NCBI RefSeq assembly: GCF_000006565.2
Contig: NC_031472.1
Location: forward strand, 2,102,227 to 2,166,226
Direction of reading: 5' to 3'
Length of the DNA: 64,000 nucleotides
Origin: Toxoplasma gondii ME49
Lineage: Eukaryota > Apicomplexa > Conoidasida > Eucoccidiorida > Sarcocystidae
The notes beneath the pieces were generated by a model. The model made no database searches, was not told the origin of the DNA, and was given only the letters and a program-made list of their open reading frames with translations. Of this stretch, positions 24,901-37,209 are shown one piece after another (positions within the stretch are counted from its first letter, which is position 1; the number at the start of each line of letters is the position of its first letter). A program made the translations under genes and the position numbers.

Positions 24901-27900
24901 TAACAACTTGTGGGCTTTGAATGCATGAATCCTGGCAAAGAGAGTAGAGGTGGATGCTTTTTTCGGTTTTTGAAATCCCAGGGGAGGGGCTGTTGAGACA
25001 CAACCGCATGCGTGGTTTTCAAGGTACGGTGAGGCGGTCCCGAACACCTCGTTGAATCGATTAGAACACAATGCCGAATCGACAGGAGTCTTCTTCAACT
25101 GAGTGACGGCCATCACACTATCACTGTGAAACGCGAGGAGGAAAAAAGTCCTCATTGTCAACATTGGTTTGTGTGAGTGCGGATGTACCTTGCTGGATCA
25201 CACCTTCTATGCTGTATGCTAAAGAAAAGACTTCGCGAAATAAATGAAACGAACTTCGAGTGCCCGGCTAATGTCTTGTTGATAACACCAGTCTGGGATC
25301 GTAGAAGGAAGGTGTATGGCTGATTGAGACTGGATGTTACTCCTGTGCGCTTACGAGATACGTTTTGTTGACGTGTACCTCACCGATACTCTCGTAAGGC
25401 AAGAAGACCATTTCCTGCTCATAGGAAAGCATAACATCTGGGTTCTTTGGTTTTTTCTTCGAGGCGACCCCATGATTTGTACCGACAGCAACGATGTGAG
25501 TGTGGAAATTCCCCGGAGCATAGTCATCGAAAGACAAGCAAGGCATAGGCAATTCTTTTGAGGCTCGTAGAGCAGATGCCCTACAGAAGCCCGCATGCTT
25601 TTGCCATATACGTGCATCCAGCTGCGCAAGCCCAGCACGAAATCAAACGCGGGGCCTCAGCAGTTACCTGGTATTCCGCATACAACGAATTCGCCAAAAT
25701 ACAGGAAAGGAGGCACGATGTGACATGAACGAGCACCCCCTTCAACACATGGGACTCCGCAACTTAAACTGAGGAGTCAAAGAGGTACAAACCTTGCAAG
25801 GATTAGTGACGCCCCTCTGTGTCTCAGAGCTGATACGCGGTTCTGTGTGTTAGACGAAAAAGTCAGGGGTAAATATACCGCGGCGACTCGTGCATCGATT
25901 GGTCTGTTGCCGCAACGCATTTAGCTGAGAAACGCGGAGGAGTCACCTGAGCAGCCGACGTCGTCACATTGAATGTCTTTTGGTCGAGCATGAGATGCTG
26001 GGCATCGTACAGCTTCATGAAACATGTAACGCCAAGACTACTAGAAGAAATGGCTTTAAAGGTTAACGTGAAAACAACCGTTTTGTCAGCAGGCACTGTC
26101 GTCCGAACTGGCGTAATGGGATTTACCTGAAACAAAACGGACAATGTGCCAGCCGAGGTGTCTTGCCTCCACCAGCTTGAACAGGTTTTTCATTTTCACG
26201 ACTCAGTGGACAGAAAAACGACTGGGTCAGTAACTCCTCAACTACAGGCCGTGAACTCCGTCTGTCGGCAAAAGTCAGCTGCGATTCTCCTGTTTCGGTT
26301 CTTCCAACGCCAAAGTCGAGAGAACGTTTTCCCGTGTAAGCTCCAGCAACAAGGAGCTTGATAAACGTTCTGGTGTCAAGGCAAGGAAGCCAGAGGAGTA
26401 CCCAATATGATGTTCGTGAAAAGCATGATGGAATTTTGATCCAGTAGCAAAGACCTTCTAGTTCTAAACCAGTAGTACAGCTCGTAAATCAGATCCTCTT
26501 CGCTCCCGTGGTCTGTGGTAAGTTAGCATTAAACGTATTCAGCGTAAAGTTTAAACGTAGGATAGCTAAAACTTCTGTGGTGTTAGGTGGGCAAGGGTCG
26601 TGTTGGGAATCTCCACTGTGGCGGAAGTACCGTATTGGCAAGAACATAAAGCAGATTACCACCGTTTACTAAAACTGAATGTCTCCGTAGGCGCTTATCG
26701 CCTCGTTTTGAGTTAGTTGTTTATCAAAATTTGAATCAGTAGTTGAAACACTAGCTGCAGCTTTGGAACGCAAGTGCTTTTCTAGGTTCTCCTGAAAGTT
26801 GGAGTCAGAACACAGCATCAGACCCAGTATGGTGTCTTACATCGATTGTTCGCTCCTTTGTAATCGAATCGATACAAAAGGGTACCTCTACTGCAAATGC
26901 AGCATCTTCGTTGCCTGCGCGAAAAGAAAACCAAAGTGTTGTAGAAGTAAGTGACACAAGTGTCCTGTGGTTTCTGCTCGGATGCACGTGTCTGCCACAG
27001 CTAATCAGACACCTACTGACAGCAAAAGAGTTTTTGTGAATCAGAAAGCGAACTCCGACGGAACAATGAAAGGCAACTTAAAGTGAGATGGCTCTGACAA
27101 CCCATCTCCACACGGCGGAGCAGGTCGAACTCTTAGGTGTTCATTAACGACACTTTCTTTCCATACTACCAGGCATGCTGAAGATAGACTCCCTTGTATA
27201 GAGTATAAAATGAGATTCCTCGGTTTAAGTGGACTACCATTTTCTGGCGTACATCCTACTAGGTGGACTATTGATTTAGACTCCACGAGTTGGAGTACCG
27301 GCGTTGATCATGAAAGAGCTTGTTCACTGGATCCATGTACCGTTGAGTTAGCACGACTTCGAGAACACATCGTGTGAGTCTTTTTCGGGCACACAGCAGC
27401 TATTAAAAACCACTGGTCAAATCCTAGTACGACCAGTGTCATCATTCTGGAGACACGCATTTGTGAAACTCATTCACTCTTATATTTCAGCACAAAACGC
27501 TCCGCTAAGGATAGCCCTGTCCTTCTGCGCGCATCGGTGCTGTTGGCCACTAAAGGCGACTTTGACCTACTGTCTGCATATTCTATTTTTACGTTTGCAG
27601 TTATTCACGCATATATAGTCTCCTGAGAAGTATCTAACTGCCTTCACAAGGAGATTAAACAAAAACCTCCCAAACTTAGTCGCGACGAAGACCTTGAAGC
27701 GCCAATGTACCTGAATTCCAGACGTAGGCTTTCAGTGGACACCCGCCAATGGTACTGGACGAGCATGCGTCTAGCTGAGGCACCCTGAAGCCGCAAAAAA
27801 AAGCGTGAAGGAGCCTCGATCAGTGGTTATGCTTGTATTTACTTCACCTGTTTTTAGCTGGTGGATTAGTTAGGATTCTATTGGATTTACACGTGAGTGC

Positions 27901-30900
27901 AGAATTCTATGACTCCATTTACTCTGGAAAGAATGAATAATATCGGCATCTATTCTGGTTCTTGTCATGTCTAGAAGTATCAATTCTAATGTTTGCTTGT
28001 TATGGTATTGTCTCAAAACTGTGTATTCTCGTGCGAGATCGTGAAGAACTTAAAACCTCTACTAAGAGTAGAAACACATGGTTTATCTAAGACTTTGGCT
28101 TGTTGGTGAAAAACACTTTACCAAGGCATGTGCCAATCCCAACCCCCCTGCGGTGCAACGTTGTCAACCACCTTGGCTGTAAGAACATCGGAAGTGGATA
28201 CCAGGATAGAAATGCTGGAGATGTTACGGCCAAAAATACACCAAGGAAAGTCAAGTTTAAAGGTTTTAATAAAGGCTTTCTGTGTGGGAGGCGAAACTGG
28301 ACGGTTTGAAATCGTGCAACATGCTCCGTTCAACTAAATTTGCACGCAAGAAGCCGTTTCTGAGAAGGATCCTCGGATTCAAGTACACGAATTGGTTGAT
28401 AACCAGATAACGATTAGAGAGACTGTTAGGCTGGGCTGACAGAGGTTGTCTCCCGAGAAAGGGTGATTTTTGGTGGCACTGGTAGGGCACTGAGATTGCC
28501 AAGATGCAGAATCGACTGCCCTGAAGTAGGGAAGCGAACCGCTGGACACTAAGCAGAAGTTTTAGCTAAGCGTCTTACACCTGTACAGGCCTGTTTACAA
28601 GAAAACAGTCCCTTCAAATCCACGGTATCTTACTCAATGAAGGTTATGTGACCGGGTGATGTTGCCCTCAACCATGTGACATCGGTTGCATCCATCTCGA
28701 AACGGATGTCTGAGTAGTGCTGCTCGCCAAAATCGTAGCCGAGGTAGTGTCTTGTGCCTGTTGTTGAAAAACCCGTTCCATTCATCGGGTTTGGCGCATA
28801 TCGAGGGAAGCCCCCGAACTCCCGTTTCAGCTGAAGAGCCACATGAAATGCGTATGCTTAATCTGCAGAGGTACCTGTCATGAAAACCTGGTATTTTGGC
28901 CTCATCGATTTGTCGTGCGTATATCCGGCCACCGATTGTGGCTGTAATGAAAAGTGGGACAAGAGACGAAGCCTTCCCCAATTTCAAAACAACAAGTCGT
29001 GCAAAGCCCCTGTGGTCTTTATTTTTAGGGTAGGGATGCTCCGTTCAGACTCGGGGCTCGGACAGGGAACGCGCGACTTTCGCTTGACATTTCGCGGCGT
29101 TTCAGCAGCTCACTGCATATAATGGTGCCAGATTTTGTTCGATCCGTAGCTTGTCGACTTCCTTGAATTTCCGAAGCTGGCCAGTGATACAAGTCCCTGG
29201 TAACAGATTGCAAAACTCTCCTCTCATGTCTCCCCATCGATCGAGGCCGGTGCCAACTTTGTCGCATTCATAACCCGTGACAGAAACATAGTCCTTGTCC
29301 AAGATGATGGCGTGTTTCAAGCAAGACTTTGTATTGCAATAGACAGAACCTGGAACATACGGAAAACAAGAGTGGCACTGTTTGAGCACCGTTGTCTCAA
29401 AAGCAGAATTTGTCGGCGACTTTGTGCGAGGCCGACTGGAATGAGTTCTCTGGGTCACCCCGGTAGGACGGCGCGGCGTACAATTGAAGGCCTTTCACAA
29501 TTCGCAACCACAGAATCAAGGATTCTCACAAAGCTTTCGCCGAAAGTTTCGTTCTACTGTCTGGATGACTGGCGATAAGTTTCTGCTCTTCATGAGGAGG
29601 GCTGCGAAGATGGCTTAGCTAAAAGTGTTGTACTTCAATCTCCTACGGCATTTAGGTTATTTCACGTCGGATATGTTCTAGGCATGTACTTGGGTGACTG
29701 TTACCACACCTATGAACAGCGAGAGAAACTTACTAAGAAGATGCTAGTATGGCCACTACCATCGTACTCGAGTATTCATCTCTGAAACAGGATTATTTAT
29801 AAGTTCTTCTTGAAAGCACGTTTCGCTCTGTACCCACCTTGTTGGCATAATCTCCACAGGTCCGGATCATCTTCAGTAACACCCCACTCTGATGGGTCCG
29901 ACTCAGTTGAGCATCCGTACTGTGAGAAACGAACACATTGGTCGATACTGTATTGGCCAGTGTGGGGAAAGTCTCATTGTTATTTTGTGCAGATAGGGCG
30001 ATTCCCCGCTTGCCAACGAAACATTTGAACTAGAGTGGTCCTCGCCGTTGTCGGAGAGTCAGAGTACGACCGTAGCATTATTCGGCGAAAGTTGAGATAT
30101 CTGAATTCGTTTCATTGCACCTGGGCCGCCGCTGTATTTGTGGAATAGATGGCTATTCTCCTCTCGTACCTCAAGCTTCGATTCTTTCACCCAAGGATGC
30201 TCTGGGGGCCAAGAAGGAATGAATAAGAATTTGCCCGCAAGCACATTCGCGACCTACAATGACGAAAGCAAGTTTTTGTAAGCACAGAGTTTGGGTGTTA
30301 CGCTGTGTAGTGAATCCGTGAACTCGTAAGAACAGTTGCCACAAAGAGACGTGACTGGTAAAGGGAACGGTTTCAATGAACAGACCTTTCCATCTTTCCA
30401 GACTGAACGAACCCTCCAGCGTCTTTCGCTAGTTGACTCTGTTCTGACTCCGTTTCTCTAGAAGGCCACATAGATGATGCTGATCGGGGAGCTATAACCA
30501 GCCTATGTTCACACACTGAACTAACCTCTTTCAAAGTGCCGTCGGACTCCAGCGAAAGACGAATGTCAAATTCAGCTGCCCACACAGTCCACAATGATGC
30601 TCTGCTATTCTCATCGATGGAGTCTACAATTATCTCACCACCAAACAAGATACCTGGCAATAATAATCTGTCCACGACATCATTTCAGTTCGGAGGGAGA
30701 ACTTGAGGCGGATTCTTGAGTGACAGTGATAAGGGTCCACTTCGACACTTCGGCGTTTGTTCTGCTCCTCTGAGCACGCCGTTTATTTAGATCGCGCTTA
30801 CGGTCGAAGATTTCTGGTGTAGTGTAGTTCAGTGTGTAAACTCTGTCGGTGATGCCCAAGCGCTCGTGCTTCTCTCTTTCGCAATCTCGGTCCAATGGAA

Positions 30901-33172
30901 CGGTGCCGTCTATTTTCCCGGCTTCACACTGGTCGTAGAGGGTTTCAGTCACCAGTTCCAAGGCGCGGGGCGGGGCTTCACGAACAATTTCACACACGGA
31001 ACAAGACGTGAAGGGTGAAGTCGGCCCACAAGGAGTTTCAAGCGCACCGATTCCATCTAGCTCTTGCCTAAAGAGATGTACGCTGGTGTTCGTGTGGGGG
31101 CCTCGTGAGTGCAGATACACATCGGTGGACCAGAGTGGTCCACAAGGGACAGTCGAAGAGTATCTAGATCCCATCCCCGTTCAGCGTCGAGCGAAGCTCA
31201 AGAAATAATACTTCCGGCGCCGGGACGAATGTTAGGGGTGCAAGGGCGATTACAGCGAAACAGCCATTTCAGGTGGTCGAGAATTTGTTGCCTCACTGCG
31301 ATGCCGTAGTCTAGTGAAACGACGGGTGCAACCGTGCACTGTGTTCTCAATGAAGAGATACCGACTGTATTGCTGCCGTATGGCTCTGCGACCTCTGATT
31401 TGAGTAGTGGCAAAGCGGATGGTTTGTGGTACGCACAGAAAGAACATTCCAGAGTGTGGAGAGAGTCGAGCGGAAAGGAAAACGCTCCCTGTGCTACAAA
31501 GCGTACGAGAATCGTTCCTGTATGTGCTAAATGAGGCCGGTGTTGTGCCGGCGATATCCACAAAACGTACTCCACCATCGCAGCTTTACTTCGACCGAAA
31601 AGCTCCACTCCTTCCCATCACCGATGCGCAGCATGCTGTACCATGGCAGTTCCGTTCTGGGGCAAGACTTGGTCACCCACAATGAACGCGAAAACACAAG
31701 CTCTGCACAATGCATCAATCACATCAAATGCGTCAACCGAACCCTAACGACAAGGAACCGTTTCGTCCGGTGAAGCTGGCGTCCCCTGCCTTACGTGAGA
31801 AAACGGTGACGTCAAATACTGCGTTGCATTTATCAAGCCGGGGTCTCAGAAACCGGGACGGCGTGCAAACCTTTGTTCGGCCGGAGGGCTGACCACCTCT
31901 CTCAGAGTTGACGACATGTCCACCGGTCGATGACACCTGGTCTGTTGCTTACCAAACCAATTGCAACGGAAGTTGCCCCTCTTCATGTTGTTGATATGCG
32001 TGAAAGCCAGCACTTCACTACACCAGCAGCAGCGGCCGTGGGCCCATGACAGGGGCTTGCCGTGAGGGTGGACCGCCAGCTTCCCATCTTCAGAGCATTT
32101 GTCTGTCGTGTCTTCGTAACAAAACTTCTCCGGCAGTCGCCCAGCCTCCCACCGGGAATATTCGTATATCTCTTCCCGATAATCGAACGGTACCTCCTGC
32201 GTCGAAGACAGAACAACACAAAGCGCGAATTCCCATCTTGCTTTTGGGCCAGTAGAGGGTGACTGGGCGTTAACATTCACCGTCTTCAGAATGCAGTATG
32301 CTGATGTAAATCTGTTCGGCGTAAGCATGTGAGTTTTTCGGAGTTCGCACTCTTGCATGGCCCGAAGTCTAATTTGCTACCGTTAAGACCTCTGTTTGCA
32401 GGATTCAAGTTCTACTGCGCCTTTCATGACAGGGATGTTAAGTGGATTAGGCGTAGCGGTATCCTCAGTTCAGACATCATATGGCTACTGGGTGCCATTG
32501 GAGGGGAATACACAAAGTCCAGCAGGGGCTCTCACGTGATATTAACGTTATTCCGCATCGGTTGTGTTCTTGGAGTAATATGTGGATGACTGCTACCATT
32601 CGTATTAACAACAAGAGAAAAGCCCATAACCTTTCTGGGCAACTTATGTTCGCTGCTCTTACCTTGATGTACTCTAGAGGCAGCGATATTGTTACGGGAG
32701 TCTTCGTAATGGTCACGACGAATCCGACATTTCCCACGTCAGCGTATGTCTTGTCCCGGGAATCGATGGTGTTTTGCATGACATTAAACGAAAATTTCTG
32801 TGGAAACAACATGCATGAACAAGGTATGGTTCTGCGTCATGCAGGGGACAACGTGTGCATGCACCAGAGAGCGGACACGTAATCCGACTGGCTTCTTGGC
32901 AAAATAAAATGGTTTTCTCCGAGCCAAACAGGGACTACGACTCTGGATACACGCCGCCTTACCTCTTTATTAGATATTCTCAGAGTCCCTAGAATCGTAT
33001 CTTTGCACTGCATTCGTCTAGGATCATCCTTTCCATATGCGCCATTGACTGTGCAGATCTGTTGCCGTGACACGGCCTGAGGAATGTCGGCGTCCACGCC
33101 ATTGTGACAGATGGTGGCGATGAGAAAAGCTGCCACAGCCACGGCTCTCCATCGCGGCAGTGGTGGATCCAT
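21991..33172 (-). CDS. HAP2: HAP2/GCS1 gamete membrane fusogen, multi-exon
   Basis: Class II-like fusogen that merges gamete membranes, expected on male gametes. The ATG at 33172 starts a signal peptide (hydrophobic AVAVAAFLIATIC). Exons placed, 5' to 3': 33172-32963; 32797-32663; one starting between 32376 and 32283 and ending 31953, with FCYEDTTDKC and GRCCWCS; 31702-31590, with SCPRTELPWYSMLRIG, phase-matched to the last; about 30253 down to between 30170 and 30065, with FLFIPSWPPEHPW; 29349-29114, with GYECDKVGTGL and LPGTCITGQL; 28830-28634, with DATDVTWLRATSPGH; 26914-26841; 26126-25947; last exon 23924-21991. These motifs follow the HAP2-GCS1 order. The last exon carries the transmembrane helix (SILAVVVAGVLLVFFGPVL), then a stretch with 14 cysteines in about 100 residues, and a charged tail giving 643 exon residues. 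The open stretches 31174-30680, 27286-27041, 25552-25337 and 25164-24820 probably contain further exons. The identity is firm and the complete exon map is not. Confidence 0.9.
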
Positions 33173-34829
33173 ACGGCCGGTCACAGGCGAATCACTGACG
33201 CATCGTTCCACAAGTTAGCGCCAGTCGTAAGGAGCTATGTGTGCGGGACGCTCGATAGCCGCGAAGAGCTGTAGTGCTGTTTCGAGTATCTGACAGAGAC
33301 TTGCGTAACAGTCTGAGTCACCAAATGATCTCTGAATGGTGCTGTTCAAGGAGTGAGTATATGCGGATACCTGCTTACTCGTTGCCGACTGAGGCCAGAA
33401 CATTCACCTGTGCGTGCCCCATATTACATTTTGTGTGCCGCAGAGGTGAAGTTCGTTCCCGGAAATGAGTGGATATTCGACGTCTAACGCGTTGAATAAG
33501 CCTTTAGAAAGAAGTAACCAGCAAGTTGACGGAGTAATATAACGACACCATTTCTGAAGATATTCTGTACACGGTGTTTCCCTACTCTTTGCAGACAGAC
33601 GCTGTCAAGCCGCTAACGGTTGAGTTGGGTGCACCAGCTCGCAGGTCGTTGCTTAACTGAACTCAACTTGGACATGTCCTTCTCTGAACCCTTTTCCGAA
33701 GGAGAAAATCCGCAAAAGTAATGGTTTTCCTATGCTTATGCACGGGACCGTAACCCACGACAGCCTTTTTTTCTGCTTGCGTCGAGCCTGTTTGTAGTTC
33801 TGCATGGCGCAGCTCTACTTTTGCCTGCCTTCGCACTGGTGTGCGAAGTGCCACCGCTGAACGCATCCGCTTCGCACTGCTGTCAACTTCTCGACAGCCG
33901 GTAAACAACTCCTCGGTTTGTTCCCGGTAAATTAGGCATCGAATTACAGGATACACGATAGTGGACTCATTCTCAAACTGTTTCTGAGAACCTCAAGAGC
34001 ACTCTGGGCACCGTCCGCATGTCGATTTCGCCTAAATTTGAACGCCCTACTTTTCCTGAGCATAAACGCATGGACCATAGACTCCTAACAGTTCGTTTGG
34101 AAGAATATTTGCAGAAATGGAGGTCAACGGGTAAAAAAAATATTCTGTAGAGTTGCTAGGTGAGAAAAGTTGACGCACCTCTCACAAGCGCTCACCCGCT
34201 ACCTCGCGCTGTGCGTTCCCTGAACCCGCTATGGCAGTGTCTCTCGTAGCAGACAAACATCGACAGGGTGGCTCACCATGGCATGCCGTTGACGCTAGAT
34301 GCAGCTGGCACGGATGTGCCGATTCAATTTTACCTGGCTGTGGATCTCAGATTTTTCCAAAATCCATGGTAGCATTCATCTGAGGTGCCTCAGCCGAACC
34401 CGACTGCTACATTTTTGCGAAGGAAAGTGTGTTTTCCCCCTCCTGCGGTTCAATCCGAGCGGACGAGGCGGACGGGGAGCTTTCGCGGCAGGTTGTCAAC
34501 GAGACTCAGCCGCTGAAGGCTACTCAGCCTGCGTTGAATGCCTGCTTTGTTTATTCACCGGCACTTTTCGCGGAGCCAGCATTCTCATTCTCTTCTGTGC
34601 GGTACTGCAGCTCTGCGCGTCTCTTATCGTACGCGTACTGTCAGGATATTTTATCTCCTCATCAAGACCATCCCGATTCTGGAGCGTTTGCTCCTTCGGA
34701 ACCTCGTTATGGCATGCATAGTAATTCATCTCTGCCCTAGTTGACAGTGGCAGTGGTTGCTTCACCACGTCGCTGACGCAGTGTGCGACTGAAGGGTCAA
34801 CAAAGCTGACGTCGGTAGTATCTATCAAC
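33173..34829. promoter_or_regulatory. Divergent intergenic region between HAP2 and an unknown membrane protein gene
   Basis: About 1.65 kb shared by the promoters of HAP2 (-) and the + strand gene at 34830. A + strand open frame at 34429-34740 has fairly protein-like composition and could be an upstream exon of the right-hand gene, but no phase-consistent splice pair was found. Nothing else is recognisable. Confidence 0.45.
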
Positions 34830-36372
34830 ATGAGAATCCAGAACCAGTTACCCCCCCCGACGCACCAAAGCGGCTCCTTGACTTGGTGGCAACGGCCCCT
34901 CCGTCTTCTCGATGCTGTTCTTAGTGGATATGGTTTGCCGCTGGCGCTACGGTCGAGAAAAGGAAACAGCTTGATCGAACAGGTGAGCTTCTTCACGTGT
35001 GAAGTTGCCGGCGGGACGCGTGAGGGCAGACTGACAGCTTGCAGCATGCGCTACTCAGTTGCTTTTCCGTTCACGGAGTGACGCATTCGCCTGAGAGTGG
35101 TTTTGGAAGAGGTATAAACTACACCATTCGTCTTTGACTCATGAGGCTCGATTCTCGCTTTTCACATGCCCACTGCGTTGGATCTTCCGTGTAATTTAAC
35201 GGGCATGGCCATTTGCGTGGGTGCTGTGTTCCCTCAGGTGCTGGTGACTATCCTGTGCGCAGTGCTAGTTTCCTTGTTGCTGAGAAAGCTGATAACTGAC
35301 TACAGAGTCGATTTGATCTGGCAGCAATTCTTGGAGAAGCTGACGGAGGCGCTCGCGGTAAGCCAAACTACATGCAGATCGCCAGAGTCAGACACTACTT
35401 GTAAGACCGAAATCACTCAAACCCACTGCACCAGACCTCGGCGGAGGATCTAAATAACCGACTCGGAGCGTCCCGCGATATGCGAGACACTGTGCCACTC
35501 ATACACCGAGAGACAGTCGTCGAATTTGCGTGACTCACTCCTCTGGGCATTTCTCTTTTGTGCCCTCAGGTAAACGAGCTGGACGTGTCTCACATTCAGC
35601 GCATGATTCGTTCAGAGCTATCTTCCCCCCAACTTAGCGGCAAGCTCCGCTCTCGTCATGCGTATGAGCTCTTTCGAACACTGCGGCTGCGGCAGGACAT
35701 GATCCTGACTCAGGTAAGGTGTGCTGTACCAATCGTGGCGTGACGGGAGTTTCAGTTGTCAAGAGGAAAGTGAACATTCCCTGTCCTAATAGCAATTCGG
35801 TAGAACCGTTGGGAGAAACACGGGGAGCTGTCTCTCACAAAGGCCGTCACCCTGCAGACCACGCTCAACGAGCTGCAAAGAATAGCTGCGGTCGTGGTGT
35901 GGGTTTTTCAGGACTTCAACGCGGTTGCGTCGGAGGTCGCCGCACTCGGCGTGCCTGTAGATCTTGCACTTCTACGAGCTGAGACAAAAAGGTGAGGCTG
36001 GACTGAAGGTGAAGCGTATTTGTTTAACATAACAATGTAGAAGACCAACCTGCATTACCTTTAAACGTTTAACTGGTTGCGTTTTAATGTGCGGATATGA
36101 TGCAGCTGTTCACTCTGTCCCTCACCGGTGTGAGGCGCACTATTTCATTTGCCGAAGCAGTACTGTGTTTTTCTTGTCGCAGACCTCAAACGAGGACATA
36201 CACTACGGGAAGAGCATTAAAGATTTCTGACTGGGTCCGAATGGGTCCACCGATCAGGACGCTGTTGTTGCACATCGCGAGCATCTGCCGCCTTTTTATG
36301 CACACAATCCAAGAAGCTTCAGATATTATTTTCAACGACCCTGCGTCAAGTCTCGTGGCGCTTTGTATTTAA
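34830..36372 (+). CDS. Hypothetical protein with one membrane segment, 5 exons
   Basis: Not recognised as a known family. Exons chosen by GT-AG and phase: 34830-34982, 35238-35357, 35570-35713, 35804-35991, 36183-36372. They join without a frame break into 264 residues. The only strong feature is a hydrophobic helix at residues 52-66 (VLVTILCAVLVSLLL) followed by RK, so it is probably a single-pass membrane protein. The rest is helical and charged, with HIQRMIRSEL and a final low-charge segment. Exon 2 can also be read from an ATG at 35166 with no upstream exon, which would put the hydrophobic segment near the N-terminus and give 237 residues. The gene is divergent from HAP2. Splice consistency supports a real gene, but its function is unknown. 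Confidence 0.6.
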
Positions 36373-37209
36373 TTCATCCCCCCCACCGTGATGGCGGTAC
36401 TCTGTACACGCTAGTGATACTTCCATTCATTTTTGGTTTCATTGAATTTTGTCAAAGGGTAATGCAGTAAGTGCTTGCCATTTGTGTTCAAAAAGCGTCC
36501 GCTCAGTCAGGTACAGCCTCCTTGACACCGGAGATGCGTGTGAGTAATTATCCTTGGATGAAGCTAGTGATCGTGGTTGTGCTTATCTCGCCAAACAGGC
36601 AGCAAAATGTTTTCTACCGAAGTTGTGCAATGCGCATCTGATGCCTTCCTGATCGATTACAGAGTTGTGAGCTATTTTATGATTGGAATGCGACTCGAGT
36701 GGAACAGAGTCGTAATAATGCTTTAAATTTGTTTCTTTGTGAGCAATGTGGCATGCACAGTAGCAATGTAGCTTCGGTTGAAATCAGCATCAAACTCCAG
36801 ATCTCCATTCAAGAAATCGGACGAATCGGATCAACTCCGGGAGGCATTTCCTTTCCACAGTGCTCACGGTGCTGGAGAATCACCCATAAAACTGCGCCAG
36901 TACATGCACACCGTGGACACGCGAGGCGTGACCCTCCGCATTTGGTGGTGGTCATAGTGCAGCGCTCTCTTTGTCACACACGACTGGAAGACGACCCGAC
37001 TGATTGCGAATTTATCACACAGTGGCTCGTGCGCACGCGGGAGTCGGATGGATATACACTTCACTACCAGCGTTCTCAAGTGCGCAGCTTACTTGTTAAC
37101 TCGGTTCCGTCTGAGTCAAGACTAACTAAACAGCTTATTGTCTATCGAATGGACAGTCGTTGACGCTGCGTGATTAGCATTACGTCTTCTTGTACGATCA
37201 GTTTCCCCA
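36373..37209. other. Intergenic region with ambiguous open stretches
   Basis: Region between the hypothetical gene and the GST-like gene. At 36780-36950 two or three + strand frames are open at once, one of them ending in a Trp run at about 36949. It could be a 3' UTR or an alternative exon. No call is made. Confidence 0.35.

Noticed and set aside
33173..33211. Earlier start for HAP2 at 33211
   Set aside because: That codon is GTG. The ATG at 33172 gives a normal signal peptide.
33663..33956. 97-codon - strand frame upstream of HAP2
   Set aside because: No splice link to HAP2 and no domain. HAP2 already has a start and signal peptide downstream.
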